Shown: positions 37,087 to 46,283, numbered from the stretch's first letter. The stretch is DNA of 64,000 nt from Flavobacteriaceae bacterium (GCA_002702745.1 PABM01000007.1:1-64000), one strand, 5' to 3'. Notes: a model not told the origin generated them from the sequence alone. Numbers and translations: made by a program.

Positions 37087-38169
37087 TTAATTTTTTAATA
37101 TTTTTTCTTGGTGATTTATTGATTCCTGATGAATTGCCTTGAAAACTTTTAAAATAAATTCTTCACTTAAGTTTTTTTCATCACCCTCTAAAATCATTTT
37201 CCCTAAAATCTCATTCCATCTTTTAGACTGAAGTACAGCAACATTGTTTTTTTTCTTTAAAAGACCAATTTTTTCTGCAACTTTCATTCTATTGCCCAAG
37301 ATATTGATTAATTGATTGTCATGAACATTAATCTGTGCTCTTAAATTATCTAAATTATCTAAGTATGCTTCATCATCATTTGTGACACGTCTGATTATAA
37401 GATTTTTAGTCAATTCTTTTAACTTTTCAGGGGTTATTTGCTGTTTAGCGTCACTCCAGGCATTATCTGGATCATTATGTGATTCAATCATCAATCCATC
37501 ATAATTTAAGTCTAATGCGGTTTGACATAAATCAAAAATAAGATCTCTTCTTCCAGCTATGTGAGATGGGTCCAGAATCAATGGCAAATCAGGAAGTTTT
37601 CTTTGAAGATCAATAGCAATTTGCCACTCTGGATTATTTCTATATTTTGTTTTTTCATAAGTTGAAAACCCTCTATGTATTGCTCCAATATTTTTAATAT
37701 TTGAAGAAAAAAATCTTTCAATTGCTCCCAACCATAAGGATAAATCAGGGTTTACAGGGTTTTTAATTAGAACAATTTTTTCAGTACCACGAAGTGCTTC
37801 CGCGATTTCTTGAACAATAAATGGGCTTACAGTTGTCCTAGCTCCAATCCACAAAATATCAATTTCATTTTTAACTGCTAAATCAACATGGTTAGCATTA
37901 GCAACCTCGGTAGTAGTAAGAATTCCTGTCTCTTTTTTTACTTTTTTCATCCACTGTAATGCTAAAGATCCAATACCTTCAAAAGTTCCAGGTCTTGTTC
38001 TTGGCTTCCAAATACCTGCTCTATAAACTATTGTATCAGTATCTTTGAGCTGGTGAGCAATATCTAAAACTTGATTCTCAGTTTCGGCACTACATGGCCC
38101 TGAAATTAAAAGTGGATGTGAAAGATTCATATCATCCAACCATTTTCTCAAATTCTTACTATTCTTCAT
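37087..38169 (-). CDS. Bifunctional DAHP synthase / chorismate mutase
   Basis: Fusion enzyme: residues 1 to about 260 are a DAHP synthase of the KDPG-aldolase-like type (LISGPCSAETENQVL, VYRAGIWKPRTRPGTFEG, ILDPSHIAGRRDL, GLMIESHNDPDNAWSDA). Residues about 270-360 are an AroQ-type chorismate mutase (DNLRAQINVHDNQLINILGNRMKVAEKIGLLKK). It thus controls entry to the shikimate pathway and the branch to prephenate. The fusion is usual in Bacteroidetes and explains why the pheA and tyrA in this operon have no mutase domain. 360 residues, 3 bases after tyrA. Confidence 0.95.
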   Translation of the reverse strand: MKNSKNLRKWLDDMNLSHPLLISGPCSAETENQVLDIAHQLKDTDTIVYRAGIWKPRTRPGTFEGIGSLALQWMKKVKKETGILTTTEVANANHVDLAVKNEIDILWIGARTTVSPFIVQEIAEALRGTEKIVLIKNPVNPDLSLWLGAIERFFSSNIKNIGAIHRGFSTYEKTKYRNNPEWQIAIDLQRKLPDLPLILDPSHIAGRRDLIFDLCQTALDLNYDGLMIESHNDPDNAWSDAKQQITPEKLKELTKNLIIRRVTNDDEAYLDNLDNLRAQINVHDNQLINILGNRMKVAEKIGLLKKKNNVAVLQSKRWNEILGKMILEGDEKNLSEEFILKVFKAIHQESINHQEKILKN

Positions 38170-38172
38170 GTT

Positions 38173-39027
38173 TTAATTTATTCCTTTTAAAATTGTTTTT
38201 ATATAATTAGTTGACTTTAATTGAGATTCAACTTCTTCGAATCTACCTTTTTTAATCAAAGAATTTATATGTGCTAAATTTTTAATGTAATCATCCAATG
38301 ATTTAATAATATTTTTTTTATTGTCCTCAAAAATATCTGTCCACATTTCAGGGGAGCTTTTTGCTAATCTAACTGTTGATTCAAAACCACTACCAGCCAT
38401 ATCAAAAATATTCTTTTCATTTTTTTCTTCATCTATCACGGTTTTTCCTAACATGAAAGAACTTATATGGGATAAATGCGAAACGTAAGCAATATGTTTA
38501 TCATGAGAGTCTGAGTCCATATAGCTAATTTTCATTTTCATTAAGTTAAATATTTTTAGTCCAAGCTCAAGTTTTGATTTATCTGTTTTATCCTTATCAC
38601 ATATAATTATATTTTTTCCTTCGAATAAGCCTTCATGAGCAGCCGCGGGTCCTGAGAATTCAGTTCCAGCAATAGGGTGAGTAGCTAGAAAATTTTGACG
38701 ATTAGGATGGTCTTTTATAATTTGGCAAATACTTTTTTTTGTAGAACCAAAATCTATAACTAAGCTGTGAATATTCACAGATTTTAAAACAATAGGTAGA
38801 ATATTAAGTATAGATTTAACAGGGACTGAGATTACAATAATATCTGGATTATCTATTTTTAAAACTGTAGATATTTCATCGATTAACTTTAACTCAAGAG
38901 CTTTCTGAAGGTGAATTTCTGACTTGTCTATTCCTATGATTGTTGATTTTGGAAATAACTTTCTTAAATCAATGGCAAAGCTACCACCAATAAGACCAAC
39001 ACCAATCACATAAATTTTCTTTTTCAT
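38173..39027 (-). CDS. tyrA: Prephenate dehydrogenase
   Basis: Oxidises prephenate to 4-hydroxyphenylpyruvate for tyrosine. The N-terminal NAD-binding fold starts VIGVGLIGGSFAIDLRK; ATHPIAGTEFSGPAAAHEGLFEGK is the conserved substrate-side motif, and the helical C-domain carries HDKHIAYVSHLSHISSFML. 284 residues, with no fused mutase or ACT domain. It overlaps the aminotransferase gene by 4 bases. Confidence 0.95.
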   Translation of the reverse strand: MKKKIYVIGVGLIGGSFAIDLRKLFPKSTIIGIDKSEIHLQKALELKLIDEISTVLKIDNPDIIVISVPVKSILNILPIVLKSVNIHSLVIDFGSTKKSICQIIKDHPNRQNFLATHPIAGTEFSGPAAAHEGLFEGKNIIICDKDKTDKSKLELGLKIFNLMKMKISYMDSDSHDKHIAYVSHLSHISSFMLGKTVIDEEKNEKNIFDMAGSGFESTVRLAKSSPEMWTDIFEDNKKNIIKSLDDYIKNLAHINSLIKKGRFEEVESQLKSTNYIKTILKGIN

Positions 39028-40166
39028 AATCTTGAAATTGCTTTCTTAATACTGGTTTCCGAATTGCAGAGTGAAATCCTTACATATCCTTCACCATTTG
39101 ATCCAAAAATACTGCCAGGTGTAATAAATATACCTTTTTCATTTAAAAGACTATCTACATAATCTTTAGAGGTTTTAATACTTCTAATCTTAGCCCAAAC
39201 AAACATTCCTGATGAAGATCTTGAAAAATCACAATTTAATTTATCAGCTAATTCCCATACTAATTTTCTTCTTTTCGAATATTCAAAGTTCAAGTTTTTA
39301 AACCAATCCTTTGATTGACTTAATGCTGAAATAGCACCCATTTGTAAAGGAAAAAACATACCTGAATCAACATTACTTTTTACCTTTAAAATATTTGAGA
39401 TGTATTCAGGATTTGCTACAGCAAAGCCTAATCTCCATCCAGCCATATTAAAACTTTTACTTAAAGAATTTAACTCAATACAAATATCTCTAGCTCCGTT
39501 AACATTCATAATGCTTAATGGATTATCATTTAAAATGAAACTATACGGATTATCATTTACAATTAAAATATTATTGGACCTTGCAAAATTTATAATTGCA
39601 GAAAAATACTCAAGAGATGCTACTGCACCTGTTGGCATATGAGGATAATTAATCCACATTATCTTAACACTAGATAAATCAAGCTTAGTTAATTGCTCCA
39701 AGTCAGGTAACCAGTTATTTTTTTCATTTAAATCATAATATATAATTTCATTTCCGATCAACTTTGTTATTGATGAATATGTTGGGTATCCGGGATTTGG
39801 TATTAAGACTTTATCATCTTCAGAAAGAAAAGACATTGAAATATGAAAAATTCCCTCCTTACTTCCAATCAATGGTAAAATTTCAGATTGATAATTTAAA
39901 TCACAATTATAATGTAACTTATAAAAATTTGATATTTCCTTTCTAAATTTTTCAACTCCAATATAACTTTGATATTTATGCGCTCCATCTACATTTAACG
40001 AATCTTTTAATTTTTTTATTACCGGAGATGGAGGAGATAAATCTGGACTACCAATTCCAAGATTTATAATATCTTCTCCAGAGTCAATTAAAGACTTTAC
40101 GTCCCTGAGCTTGGAGGAAAAATAATACTCACTTAATCCTTCTATTCTTTTTGAAAATTCAATCAT
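39024..40166 (-). CDS. PLP-dependent aminotransferase, probably aromatic
   Basis: Fold-type I class I/II aminotransferase. The PLP-binding lysine lies in SLSKSFNMAGWRLGFA; the substrate arginine region reads EGYVRISLC, and INYPHMPTGAVAS replaces the usual NPxNPTG with a His. The start is placed at ATG 40166 (MIEFSKRIEG), which overlaps the pheA stop by 8 bases, instead of ATG 40187. Between pheA and tyrA it most likely transaminates phenylpyruvate and hydroxyphenylpyruvate. Sequence alone does not exclude aspartate or other amino donors as main substrates. Confidence 0.88.
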   Translation of the reverse strand: MIEFSKRIEGLSEYYFSSKLRDVKSLIDSGEDIINLGIGSPDLSPPSPVIKKLKDSLNVDGAHKYQSYIGVEKFRKEISNFYKLHYNCDLNYQSEILPLIGSKEGIFHISMSFLSEDDKVLIPNPGYPTYSSITKLIGNEIIYYDLNEKNNWLPDLEQLTKLDLSSVKIMWINYPHMPTGAVASLEYFSAIINFARSNNILIVNDNPYSFILNDNPLSIMNVNGARDICIELNSLSKSFNMAGWRLGFAVANPEYISNILKVKSNVDSGMFFPLQMGAISALSQSKDWFKNLNFEYSKRRKLVWELADKLNCDFSRSSSGMFVWAKIRSIKTSKDYVDSLLNEKGIFITPGSIFGSNGEGYVRISLCNSETSIKKAISRL

Positions 40167-40986
40167 CTTTAGAGTTTTTGTATTCACCTAATACTTTAAA
40201 ATCTTTAGCCATAATTTCAATTATAGATTTAGCCTTAAAATAATCTTCTAATTCGTCAAAAGTAACATCAACAAAAAATGAGTATCTCCATGGAGTTTGA
40301 ATCTTAGGTATTGATTGAATCTTAGTTAAATTTAACTTACAATCACTTAAAACATTTAAAATAGCCGCTAAGCTTCCTCTTTTATGATCCAATTCAAATT
40401 TTACTGATGCCTTATTAAAATTAAAGTTTTTGGTTGGACCTTTTTTTTGAAGAATAACAAATCTTGTTTGATTCTTTTTTATAGTTTGAATATTATCATT
40501 TATAATATTCAGCCCATAAATTTTTGAGGCTAAATCACTTGCAATTGCACCTAAACCCTTTATTTTATTTTCAGAAATTTTCTTTGCTACCTGAGCCGTA
40601 TCCTTATCCTCAATTAAAACAATATCAGCATTATCTTTAAAAAAATCTCTACATTGAAGAAGAGCCATGGGATGAGACTTAACTTCTTTTATATCTTCAA
40701 TTGATTGGCCTTTTAAGGCAATCAAATTATGTGTTATTTGAAGATAATATTCACCTACAATATTTACTCCATATTCATCAATCAATGCATAATTAGAAAT
40801 AATAGATCCAGCAGTAGAATTTTCTATTGCCATGATAGCATAATCTATTTTATCATTAAATAAATTTAAAATCAATTCTTCAAAGTAAAGATATTCAATC
40901 AAATTAATATCTTCTTCAAAATAGTTGTTTGCAACTATGTGATGAAATGAACCCTTTATTCCCTGTATACCTATTTTTTTTTTCAT
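40159..40986 (-). CDS. pheA: Prephenate dehydratase
   Basis: Converts prephenate to phenylpyruvate. The catalytic domain has GIQGIKGSFHH, MAIENSTAGSI, SHPMALLQC and NQTRFVIL (the TRF motif). A C-terminal ACT domain follows (KFELDHKRGSLAAILNVLSD). The Phe-binding ESRP motif of the ACT domain reads QSIP here, so feedback control may be altered. The start is ATG 40986, directly after the U run of the attenuator. The in-frame ATG at 41016 would place the terminator inside the gene. 275 residues. First structural gene of the aromatic operon. Confidence 0.95.
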   Translation of the reverse strand: MKKKIGIQGIKGSFHHIVANNYFEEDINLIEYLYFEELILNLFNDKIDYAIMAIENSTAGSIISNYALIDEYGVNIVGEYYLQITHNLIALKGQSIEDIKEVKSHPMALLQCRDFFKDNADIVLIEDKDTAQVAKKISENKIKGLGAIASDLASKIYGLNIINDNIQTIKKNQTRFVILQKKGPTKNFNFNKASVKFELDHKRGSLAAILNVLSDCKLNLTKIQSIPKIQTPWRYSFFVDVTFDELEDYFKAKSIIEIMAKDFKVLGEYKNSKDD

Positions 40987-41013
40987 AAAAAAAAAGTCTC
41001 GAAATTTCGAGAC
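40987..41013 (-). terminator. Attenuator terminator in front of pheA
   Basis: On the minus strand the perfect palindrome GTCTCGAAATTTCGAGAC (41013-40996) forms a 7-bp stem with an AATT loop and is followed by nine T (40995-40987). The pheA ATG begins at the next base. An intrinsic terminator between promoter and first gene, after a Phe/Tyr-rich leader frame, is the hallmark of transcription attenuation. Confidence 0.88.
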
Positions 41014-41050
41014 CATAAATAATTCTGATTAGTTATATTACAACAGCCTC
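41009..41050 (-). promoter_or_regulatory. Proposed antiterminator helix of the pheA leader
   Basis: GAGGCUGU (41050-41043) can pair over 8 positions, four of them G-U or U-G wobble pairs, with AUGGUCUC (41016-41009). The second strand contains the left arm of the terminator, so the two structures exclude each other. The first base of GAGGCUGU is the last base of the leader's stop codon. A ribosome that reaches the stop would cover it, and one stalled on the Phe/Tyr codons would leave it free. The pairing was worked out by hand and its energy was not computed. Confidence 0.6.
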
Positions 41051-41109
41051 TACATCCTTTTTAAATAAAAGAAGTAATAGAAGTTAAAATTGTAGTTAAA
41101 AAATAGCAT
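41050..41109 (-). CDS. Phe/Tyr-rich leader peptide of the pheA operon
   Basis: The frame ATG (41109) to TAG (41050) encodes MLFFNYNFNFYYFFYLKRM: 19 residues, six Phe and four Tyr. It ends 37 bases before the terminator stem. It is analogous in design to enterobacterial pheL, but reads both products of the downstream pathway. Uncharged tRNA-Phe or tRNA-Tyr would stall the ribosome and favour read-through into pheA. Caution: random AT-rich DNA also yields Phe, Tyr and Asn codons; the case rests on the peptide, hairpin and spacing together. Confidence 0.78.
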   Translation of the reverse strand: MLFFNYNFNFYYFFYLKRM

Positions 41110-41166
41110 TTTTAAATATTGATTGGTCTAATGTAAATAATATTTATTAAAAAAAAGAAAAATTAA

Positions 41167-42759
41167 CTAAAGAATATAATCTGTAGATACAAAGTTAGAA
41201 TTATCAGAACTTAACAAATCCTTAATTATTTTATTATTTTCATTATTATCCTTTGAGGCAACAAACGTACGAATTGAAAATGATCTTAGTGCATCATGGA
41301 CACTTAATGTACTGAATGCAGAATCTTTTCTTCCTGTAAATGGGTAAATATCAGGGCCTCGTTGACATGAACTATTTATATTGACCCTACAAACTAAATT
41401 CACAAGGGTGTCAATTAGAGGACCTAGTTTCTTTATTTCCTTTCCAAAAACACTCACCTGTTGTCCGTAATTTGATTCTGCCATGTCATCAAGTGGTTCA
41501 TTAATATCTTTAAATGAAATTATCGGAATCACTGGTCCAAACTGCTCCTCTTTATAAACACTCATATCTTTAGTAACAGGGTATAAAATAGCGGGATATA
41601 CATAATTTTCACACTGAATTCCACCTTTAGCATTAACTACCTTAGCACCCTTCTGTTTTGCATCAGTAATTAGTGATTGTATGTATTCGGGTTTATTTGG
41701 TTCTGGTAGCGGAGTTAACTTAACGTTTTCCTCCCATGGATTTCCGTATTTTAATTCATCAACAGCCTTAGAAAACCTGTTGAGAAATTCATCTCTAATT
41801 TCATCATGGACATAAATTATTTTAAGAGCGGTACATCTTTGTCCGTTATAAGAAAGGGATCCGTTTATACATTCCTGAATCGTTAAGTCTAAGTCAGCAT
41901 CTGGCAATATAATCGCTGGATTTTTTGCCTCAAGACCCAAGACTAATCTTAGTCTATTTTTCTTTGGATGAGATTCTTGCAAGGAATTAGCTGAAGAACT
42001 ATGTCCTATTAGTGCCAAGACATTTACTTTACCAGACTCCATAATAGGAGTTGCTAAAACCCTACCTCTTCCAAATAAAATATTTACTACACCGGGTGGA
42101 AAATGTTTTTTGAAAGCTTCCATTAATGGAGAAATTAATAGCACACCGTGTTTAGCTGGCTTGAATATCACTGTGTTACCCATAATTAAAGCTGGAATTA
42201 AAAGACAAAATGTCTCATTCAGCGGATAATTATATGGTCCTAAACAAAGAACTACACCAAGTGGTCCCCTACGAATGTGTGCATTGATACCACTATGTTT
42301 TTGAAATTTTGCAGAATCTCTATCAATTTTCTTGTAAGCTTCAATTGTATCGTAAATGTAATCTACGGTTCTATCAAATTCTTTTTGAGAATCAGTATAG
42401 TTTTTTCCAATCTCCCACATCAATAACTTTACAACTGTATCTCTTTTCTGCTTCATTTCTTCAACGAAGTTTTCCATTGCATTAATGCGATCAATAACCT
42501 TCATTGTTGGCCATAAACCCTTTCCTTTGTCGAATGCATTACAGGCAGAGTCTAGCGCCTTAATAGCTTCATCCTTACCCAAACTTGGTATTTCACCAAG
42601 CAAAGTAGGCTTATATTCAGGAGTTGATGAGATTGTAGAATAAACAGGTGAAAATTCACCATCCCATTTAACCAACTTTCCATTGACCAGAAAGTTATCT
42701 TGCTTTATCTTTTCAGTTATCTCAAACTCTTGTGGTATCTGCTTAAATTTAAATTCCAT
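41167..42759 (-). CDS. Aldehyde dehydrogenase, GapN-like (non-phosphorylating glyceraldehyde-3-phosphate dehydrogenase)
   Basis: ALDH-superfamily enzyme, about 530 residues from ATG 42759 ([12 protein letters not shown]); upstream ATGs at 42780 and 42795 add unlikely extensions. The Asn motif is [12 protein letters not shown], the cofactor region VIFKPAKHG, the catalytic cysteine NGQRCTALK, and [12 protein letters not shown] is present. Bacteroidetes relatives are usually annotated as NADP-dependent GAPDH, which makes 3-phosphoglycerate and NADPH directly. The general-base motif normally reading ELGGK is LVLGLEAK here, which makes the substrate assignment less sure. It stands alone between the pheA operon and a divergent glycosyltransferase. 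Confidence 0.82.
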   Translation of the reverse strand: MEFKFKQIPQEFEITEKIKQDNFLVNGKLVKWDGEFSPVYSTISSTPEYKPTLLGEIPSLGKDEAIKALDSACNAFDKGKGLWPTMKVIDRINAMENFVEEMKQKRDTVVKLLMWEIGKNYTDSQKEFDRTVDYIYDTIEAYKKIDRDSAKFQKHSGINAHIRRGPLGVVLCLGPYNYPLNETFCLLIPALIMGNTVIFKPAKHGVLLISPLMEAFKKHFPPGVVNILFGRGRVLATPIMESGKVNVLALIGHSSSANSLQESHPKKNRLRLVLGLEAKNPAIILPDADLDLTIQECINGSLSYNGQRCTALKIIYVHDEIRDEFLNRFSKAVDELKYGNPWEENVKLTPLPEPNKPEYIQSLITDAKQKGAKVVNAKGGIQCENYVYPAILYPVTKDMSVYKEEQFGPVIPIISFKDINEPLDDMAESNYGQQVSVFGKEIKKLGPLIDTLVNLVCRVNINSSCQRGPDIYPFTGRKDSAFSTLSVHDALRSFSIRTFVASKDNNENNKIIKDLLSSDNSNFVSTDYIL

Positions 42760-42808
42760 AATAATAAATTTACTATGCATCAATTTCCATTCCAAAAAAA
42801 TAAATCAC

Positions 42809-42816
42809 TAAGTTTG
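42809..42816 (+). promoter_or_regulatory. -7 promoter element of the GT90 gene
   Basis: TAAGTTTG matches TAnnTTTG exactly, 23 bases before the ATG at 42840, in the 80-base space shared with the divergent aldehyde dehydrogenase gene. No clear -33 element is seen. Confidence 0.4.
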
Positions 42817-42839
42817 GAATACATTAATTACCTTTTTCG

Positions 42840-43820
42840 ATGCTTTCAAGTATTAAACATCGCAACAATAAGCAGAAATATTATTTATTAAATTATTTAA
42901 GCTTATTAATTCCAGATTTTCTCTACAGAAATAGTTTAAAAAAGAAATTAAACTCTCTGTCTGATTTTGATTTTGAATATATTAAAAATAGGGTAAACTA
43001 TTACAACAAACTAAACAAAGAAATTAAGCTAAATAAGGATGTTGAAAGTCTTAATAATTTTAAAATTAAAAACTTCCATAGAACTTATTTTTTTGATACC
43101 TACAAATACACTAGATTCTTTGAAAAAAGGTTAAAGTTAAAAATGCTATTTGGAGATATCACTCATAGCCCTGATGTTCCATCTATTGTAAAAAGTAGAC
43201 CAATCAATGAGAATAATCAAAATTCAATTTTGCTGAAGCTAAACAAAATCAGGCATTTTACATATACAAAAGATTCTAATGAATTTGATAATAAAATTAA
43301 TAAACTAATTGGAAGATCTGCGATAACTAAAAAGCATAAAAAAAGAATTGATTTTTTTAAAATATACTTTAATAATCAGTTATGCGACCTTGGAGCAATA
43401 AATAAGAATACACCACACCCAGAATGGCTAAAAAATAAAATATCAATAGAAGATCACTTAAAATATAAATTTGTTATGTGTGTAGAGGGAGTTGATGTTG
43501 CTACAAATCTAAAATGGGTAATGTCTTCAAATTCAATTGCTGTGATGCCCAGACCTAAAATTGAATCTTGGTTTATGGAAAATAAGCTAATTCCGGAAAA
43601 GCATTATATTGAAATAAAGGAAGATTATTCAGATTTAGAAAGTAAAGTTGAATACTACATTAAGAATCCTGAAAAATGTAAAAGGATTATCAAAAACGCC
43701 AATGATTATGTTATACAATTCAAAAATAAAAGCAGAGAAGATCTTATATCATTGTTAGTTTTAGAAAAATACTTTGATTTCACTGGACAGCAAGAAAAAA
43801 CTAGTTTTTTGGATTATTAG
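42840..43820 (+). CDS. Glycosyltransferase family 90 (LPS/capsule type)
   Basis: The 326-residue product is very rich in Lys and Asn. The C-terminal part is the diagnostic one: KFVMCVEGVDVATNLKWVMSSNSIAVMPRPKIESWFMENKLIPEKHYIEIKEDYSDLESKVEYYIKNP gives the GT90/CAP10 pattern, with a substrate-binding acidic motif and a loop for the sugar nucleotide. Bacterial GT90 members add sugars to LPS core or other surface glycans. There is no signal peptide. It is the only plus-strand gene in a long minus-strand region, and its 3' end overlaps ilvA by 20 bases; both facts fit a later insertion. Confidence 0.85.
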   Translation: MLSSIKHRNNKQKYYLLNYLSLLIPDFLYRNSLKKKLNSLSDFDFEYIKNRVNYYNKLNKEIKLNKDVESLNNFKIKNFHRTYFFDTYKYTRFFEKRLKLKMLFGDITHSPDVPSIVKSRPINENNQNSILLKLNKIRHFTYTKDSNEFDNKINKLIGRSAITKKHKKRIDFFKIYFNNQLCDLGAINKNTPHPEWLKNKISIEDHLKYKFVMCVEGVDVATNLKWVMSSNSIAVMPRPKIESWFMENKLIPEKHYIEIKEDYSDLESKVEYYIKNPEKCKRIIKNANDYVIQFKNKSREDLISLLVLEKYFDFTGQQEKTSFLDY

Positions 43821-44808
43821 ATTTCCAGGTATCAGCTCTTTTTTTTATTTCAGGCATTCTAGAATTATCGTTATTTCCTCCACAAATTATACAACCAATA
43901 TTTTTATTTATGATTTTATGTCTATAATGTCTTAGAGCAGCACTTGACATTGCACCTGCCGGTTCAGCAATAATATTTTCATATGATTTTAGTTCTAGAA
44001 TAGAATTACATATTTCATTCTCATCTAAAATTATCAAATCATCTAAATGTTCTTTACAATAATCAAAGCTATAATTGCCAACTTTTTTAACCGCAACTCC
44101 ATCAACAAAACCATCAATTCCACTTAAAGTAATTAACTTATTTTTATTAATAGATTTAGACATTGATGGAGCTCCTTTAGGCTCAATTCCTATTATTTTT
44201 GTCATAGGACTTAATTGCTTGAAAACATTTATTGCGCCTGAAATTAATCCACCACCTCCAATTGGAATAAATAGATAATCAAGATGATCTTTAAATTGAT
44301 TAATTATTTCTAAAAATAATGTAGCCTGTCCTGCAATTACTTTTTTATCATCAAAAGGATGAATAAAAGTTTTATCATATTTATCACATTCTTGCAACGC
44401 TTTTTCATAAGCCTGGGTAAAGTTTTCTCCAAATAAAACAACCTCAACATTAGTTTTTCCAAATTTTTTAACTTGTTCAATTTTTTGATTTGGAGTAGTT
44501 GTAGGCATAAATACTTTTCCCTTATAACCCAGGGTGCTACAGCTAACAGCAAAACCTTGAGCATGATTTCCAGCACTAGCACAAACTATTCCATTTATTA
44601 CTTGAGAGTGATTTAAGGATGAAATTTTATTAAAAGCACCTCTTATCTTAAATGATCTTACTTTTTGTAAATCTTCCCTTTTAAAAAATATATTAGAATT
44701 ATAGTTTTGAGAGTAACTTTCAATTTTCTGGAAAGGAGATTCAATTACTACTGTCTCCAGTATTTGGCTAGCTTTTTTTATTTCATTTAATCCGATAAAA
44801 TTACCCAC
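43801..44808 (-). CDS. ilvA: Threonine ammonia-lyase lacking the regulatory domain (GTG start)
   Basis: PLP enzyme that makes 2-oxobutanoate for isoleucine. The Schiff-base lysine is Lys54 in RSFKIRGAFNK; SAGNHAQGFA and IPIGGGGLISG bind substrate and cofactor phosphate. The core ends at ICGGNNDNSRMPEIKKRA, and the protein stops 11 residues later (335 in all). The C-terminal ACT-like domain of biosynthetic enzymes (about 80-90 residues) is missing. The coding space beyond is occupied by the GT90 gene on the other strand. The start is GTG, overlapping the ilvC stop (TAGTG). Catalysis should be intact; isoleucine control probably is not. Confidence 0.92.
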   Translation of the reverse strand: MGNFIGLNEIKKASQILETVVIESPFQKIESYSQNYNSNIFFKREDLQKVRSFKIRGAFNKISSLNHSQVINGIVCASAGNHAQGFAVSCSTLGYKGKVFMPTTTPNQKIEQVKKFGKTNVEVVLFGENFTQAYEKALQECDKYDKTFIHPFDDKKVIAGQATLFLEIINQFKDHLDYLFIPIGGGGLISGAINVFKQLSPMTKIIGIEPKGAPSMSKSINKNKLITLSGIDGFVDGVAVKKVGNYSFDYCKEHLDDLIILDENEICNSILELKSYENIIAEPAGAMSSAALRHYRHKIINKNIGCIICGGNNDNSRMPEIKKRADTWKSNNPKN

Positions 44809-46277
44809 TAAAATAAATTTTTCATCGCTGTCATAGACTTTCTAAGCTCTAGTCCAGTCTTTTCAATAGGATGATTGTTTATTTCAAAGTTAATTTTTTT
44901 AAGTAAGTCTTTATCAATTTCCATATTAATATTAGGCTCTATCCCTAAAGAAGATAAGCTTAATTTACTAACATAATTTTTTAATATTGGTTTTGCTTCA
45001 TTTGCAAATAAGTAACATCCGTATTCAGCTGTATCAGAAATTATACTATTCATTTCATATAATTTCTTTCTTGCAACTAAATTTGCAATTAAGGGTAATT
45101 CATGTAAAGATTCATAATACGCTGATTCGTCAATGATACCAGCTTCAACCATTGTTTCAAAAGCTAATTCAACTCCCGACTTTATAAATGCTATCATGGC
45201 AATTCCTTTTTCAAAATATTCACGATTAGAAATAGCCTTTTCGGTTGAAGGTGTTTTTTCAAATGCTGTCTCACCAGTCTCCTCCCTCCAATTAAGAAGT
45301 TTTTTATCGTCGTTATTCCAATCTTCCATCATACCTTCTGAAAACTCTCCAGACATTATATCATCCATATGCTTTTTAAAAAGGGGCGTCATAATCTCTT
45401 TAAGTTCTGCTGCAATTCTGTTTGCTTCGATTTTAGAACTGTCAGAAATCGAATTCATCATTTTAGAAATACCTCCGTGCTTTAATGACTCAGTAATAAT
45501 CTCCCAACCATTTTGAATTTGTTTTGCGGCATATGTCTTTTCTAAACCCTCGGAAACCATTTTTTCAAATAATAGTATTGATGCCGTCTGAAGTACACCA
45601 CATAAAATAGTCTGCTCTCCCATTAAATCACTTTTTACTTCTGCAACGAAAGATGATTCTAGAACTCCAGCCCTATTTGAACCAAGTGAATACGCATATG
45701 CTTTTGCTAAATCTAATCCTTGACTATTGGGGTCATTTGCAGAATGTACTGCGATTAATGTCGGCACACCAAAACCTCTTTTAAACTCTTCTCTAACTTC
45801 TGTTCCTGGACATTTTGGAGCAACCATAATTACCGTTATATCTTCTCTGATTTTAATTCCTTCTTCCACTATATTAAAACCATGTGAATATGAAAGAATT
45901 GAATTTTTTTTCATTAGAGGCATAACAGTATTAACTACTTGAGTATGATTCTTATCAGGCGTCAAATTAATTACCATATCAGCATTTGGAATTAACTCAT
46001 CAAAAGATCCAACTTTAAAATTATTACTACTAGCGTTTATGAATGACTTTCTTTTTGATGAAATTGCACTATCTCTTAAAGCATATGAAATATTTAAACC
46101 TGAATCTCGCATATTTAAACCCTGGTTCAGACCTTGTGCACCACAACCAACAATAACAATATTTTTTTCTTTTAAAATATTATTTTCATTTTGAAACTCA
46201 TCAATATTCATAAATCTACACTTAGACAACTGTGATTTTTTCTCTGATTTGTTAAGTGAATTGAAATAATTACTCAT
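44808..46277 (-). CDS. ilvC: Ketol-acid reductoisomerase, class II
   Basis: NADPH-dependent isomerisation and reduction in valine, isoleucine and leucine synthesis. The 489 residues fit the long class II form with a duplicated knotted domain, as in E. coli. Signatures are [48 protein letters not shown] and [15 protein letters not shown]. It lies 6 bases after ilvN and overlaps ilvA by one base. Confidence 0.97.
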   Translation of the reverse strand: MSNYFNSLNKSEKKSQLSKCRFMNIDEFQNENNILKEKNIVIVGCGAQGLNQGLNMRDSGLNISYALRDSAISSKRKSFINASSNNFKVGSFDELIPNADMVINLTPDKNHTQVVNTVMPLMKKNSILSYSHGFNIVEEGIKIREDITVIMVAPKCPGTEVREEFKRGFGVPTLIAVHSANDPNSQGLDLAKAYAYSLGSNRAGVLESSFVAEVKSDLMGEQTILCGVLQTASILLFEKMVSEGLEKTYAAKQIQNGWEIITESLKHGGISKMMNSISDSSKIEANRIAAELKEIMTPLFKKHMDDIMSGEFSEGMMEDWNNDDKKLLNWREETGETAFEKTPSTEKAISNREYFEKGIAMIAFIKSGVELAFETMVEAGIIDESAYYESLHELPLIANLVARKKLYEMNSIISDTAEYGCYLFANEAKPILKNYVSKLSLSSLGIEPNINMEIDKDLLKKINFEINNHPIEKTGLELRKSMTAMKNLF

Positions 46278-46283
46278 ATCGTG

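Noticed and set aside
40984..41016. Longer pheA start at ATG 41016 (adds MVSKFRDFFF)
   Set aside because: The extension is encoded by the terminator hairpin and its U run, and the family N-terminus begins at MKKKIGIQG (ATG 40986).
45133..45516. 127-codon frame antisense to ilvC
   Set aside because: It is a shadow of the reductoisomerase coding strand, with no start signal or family match.
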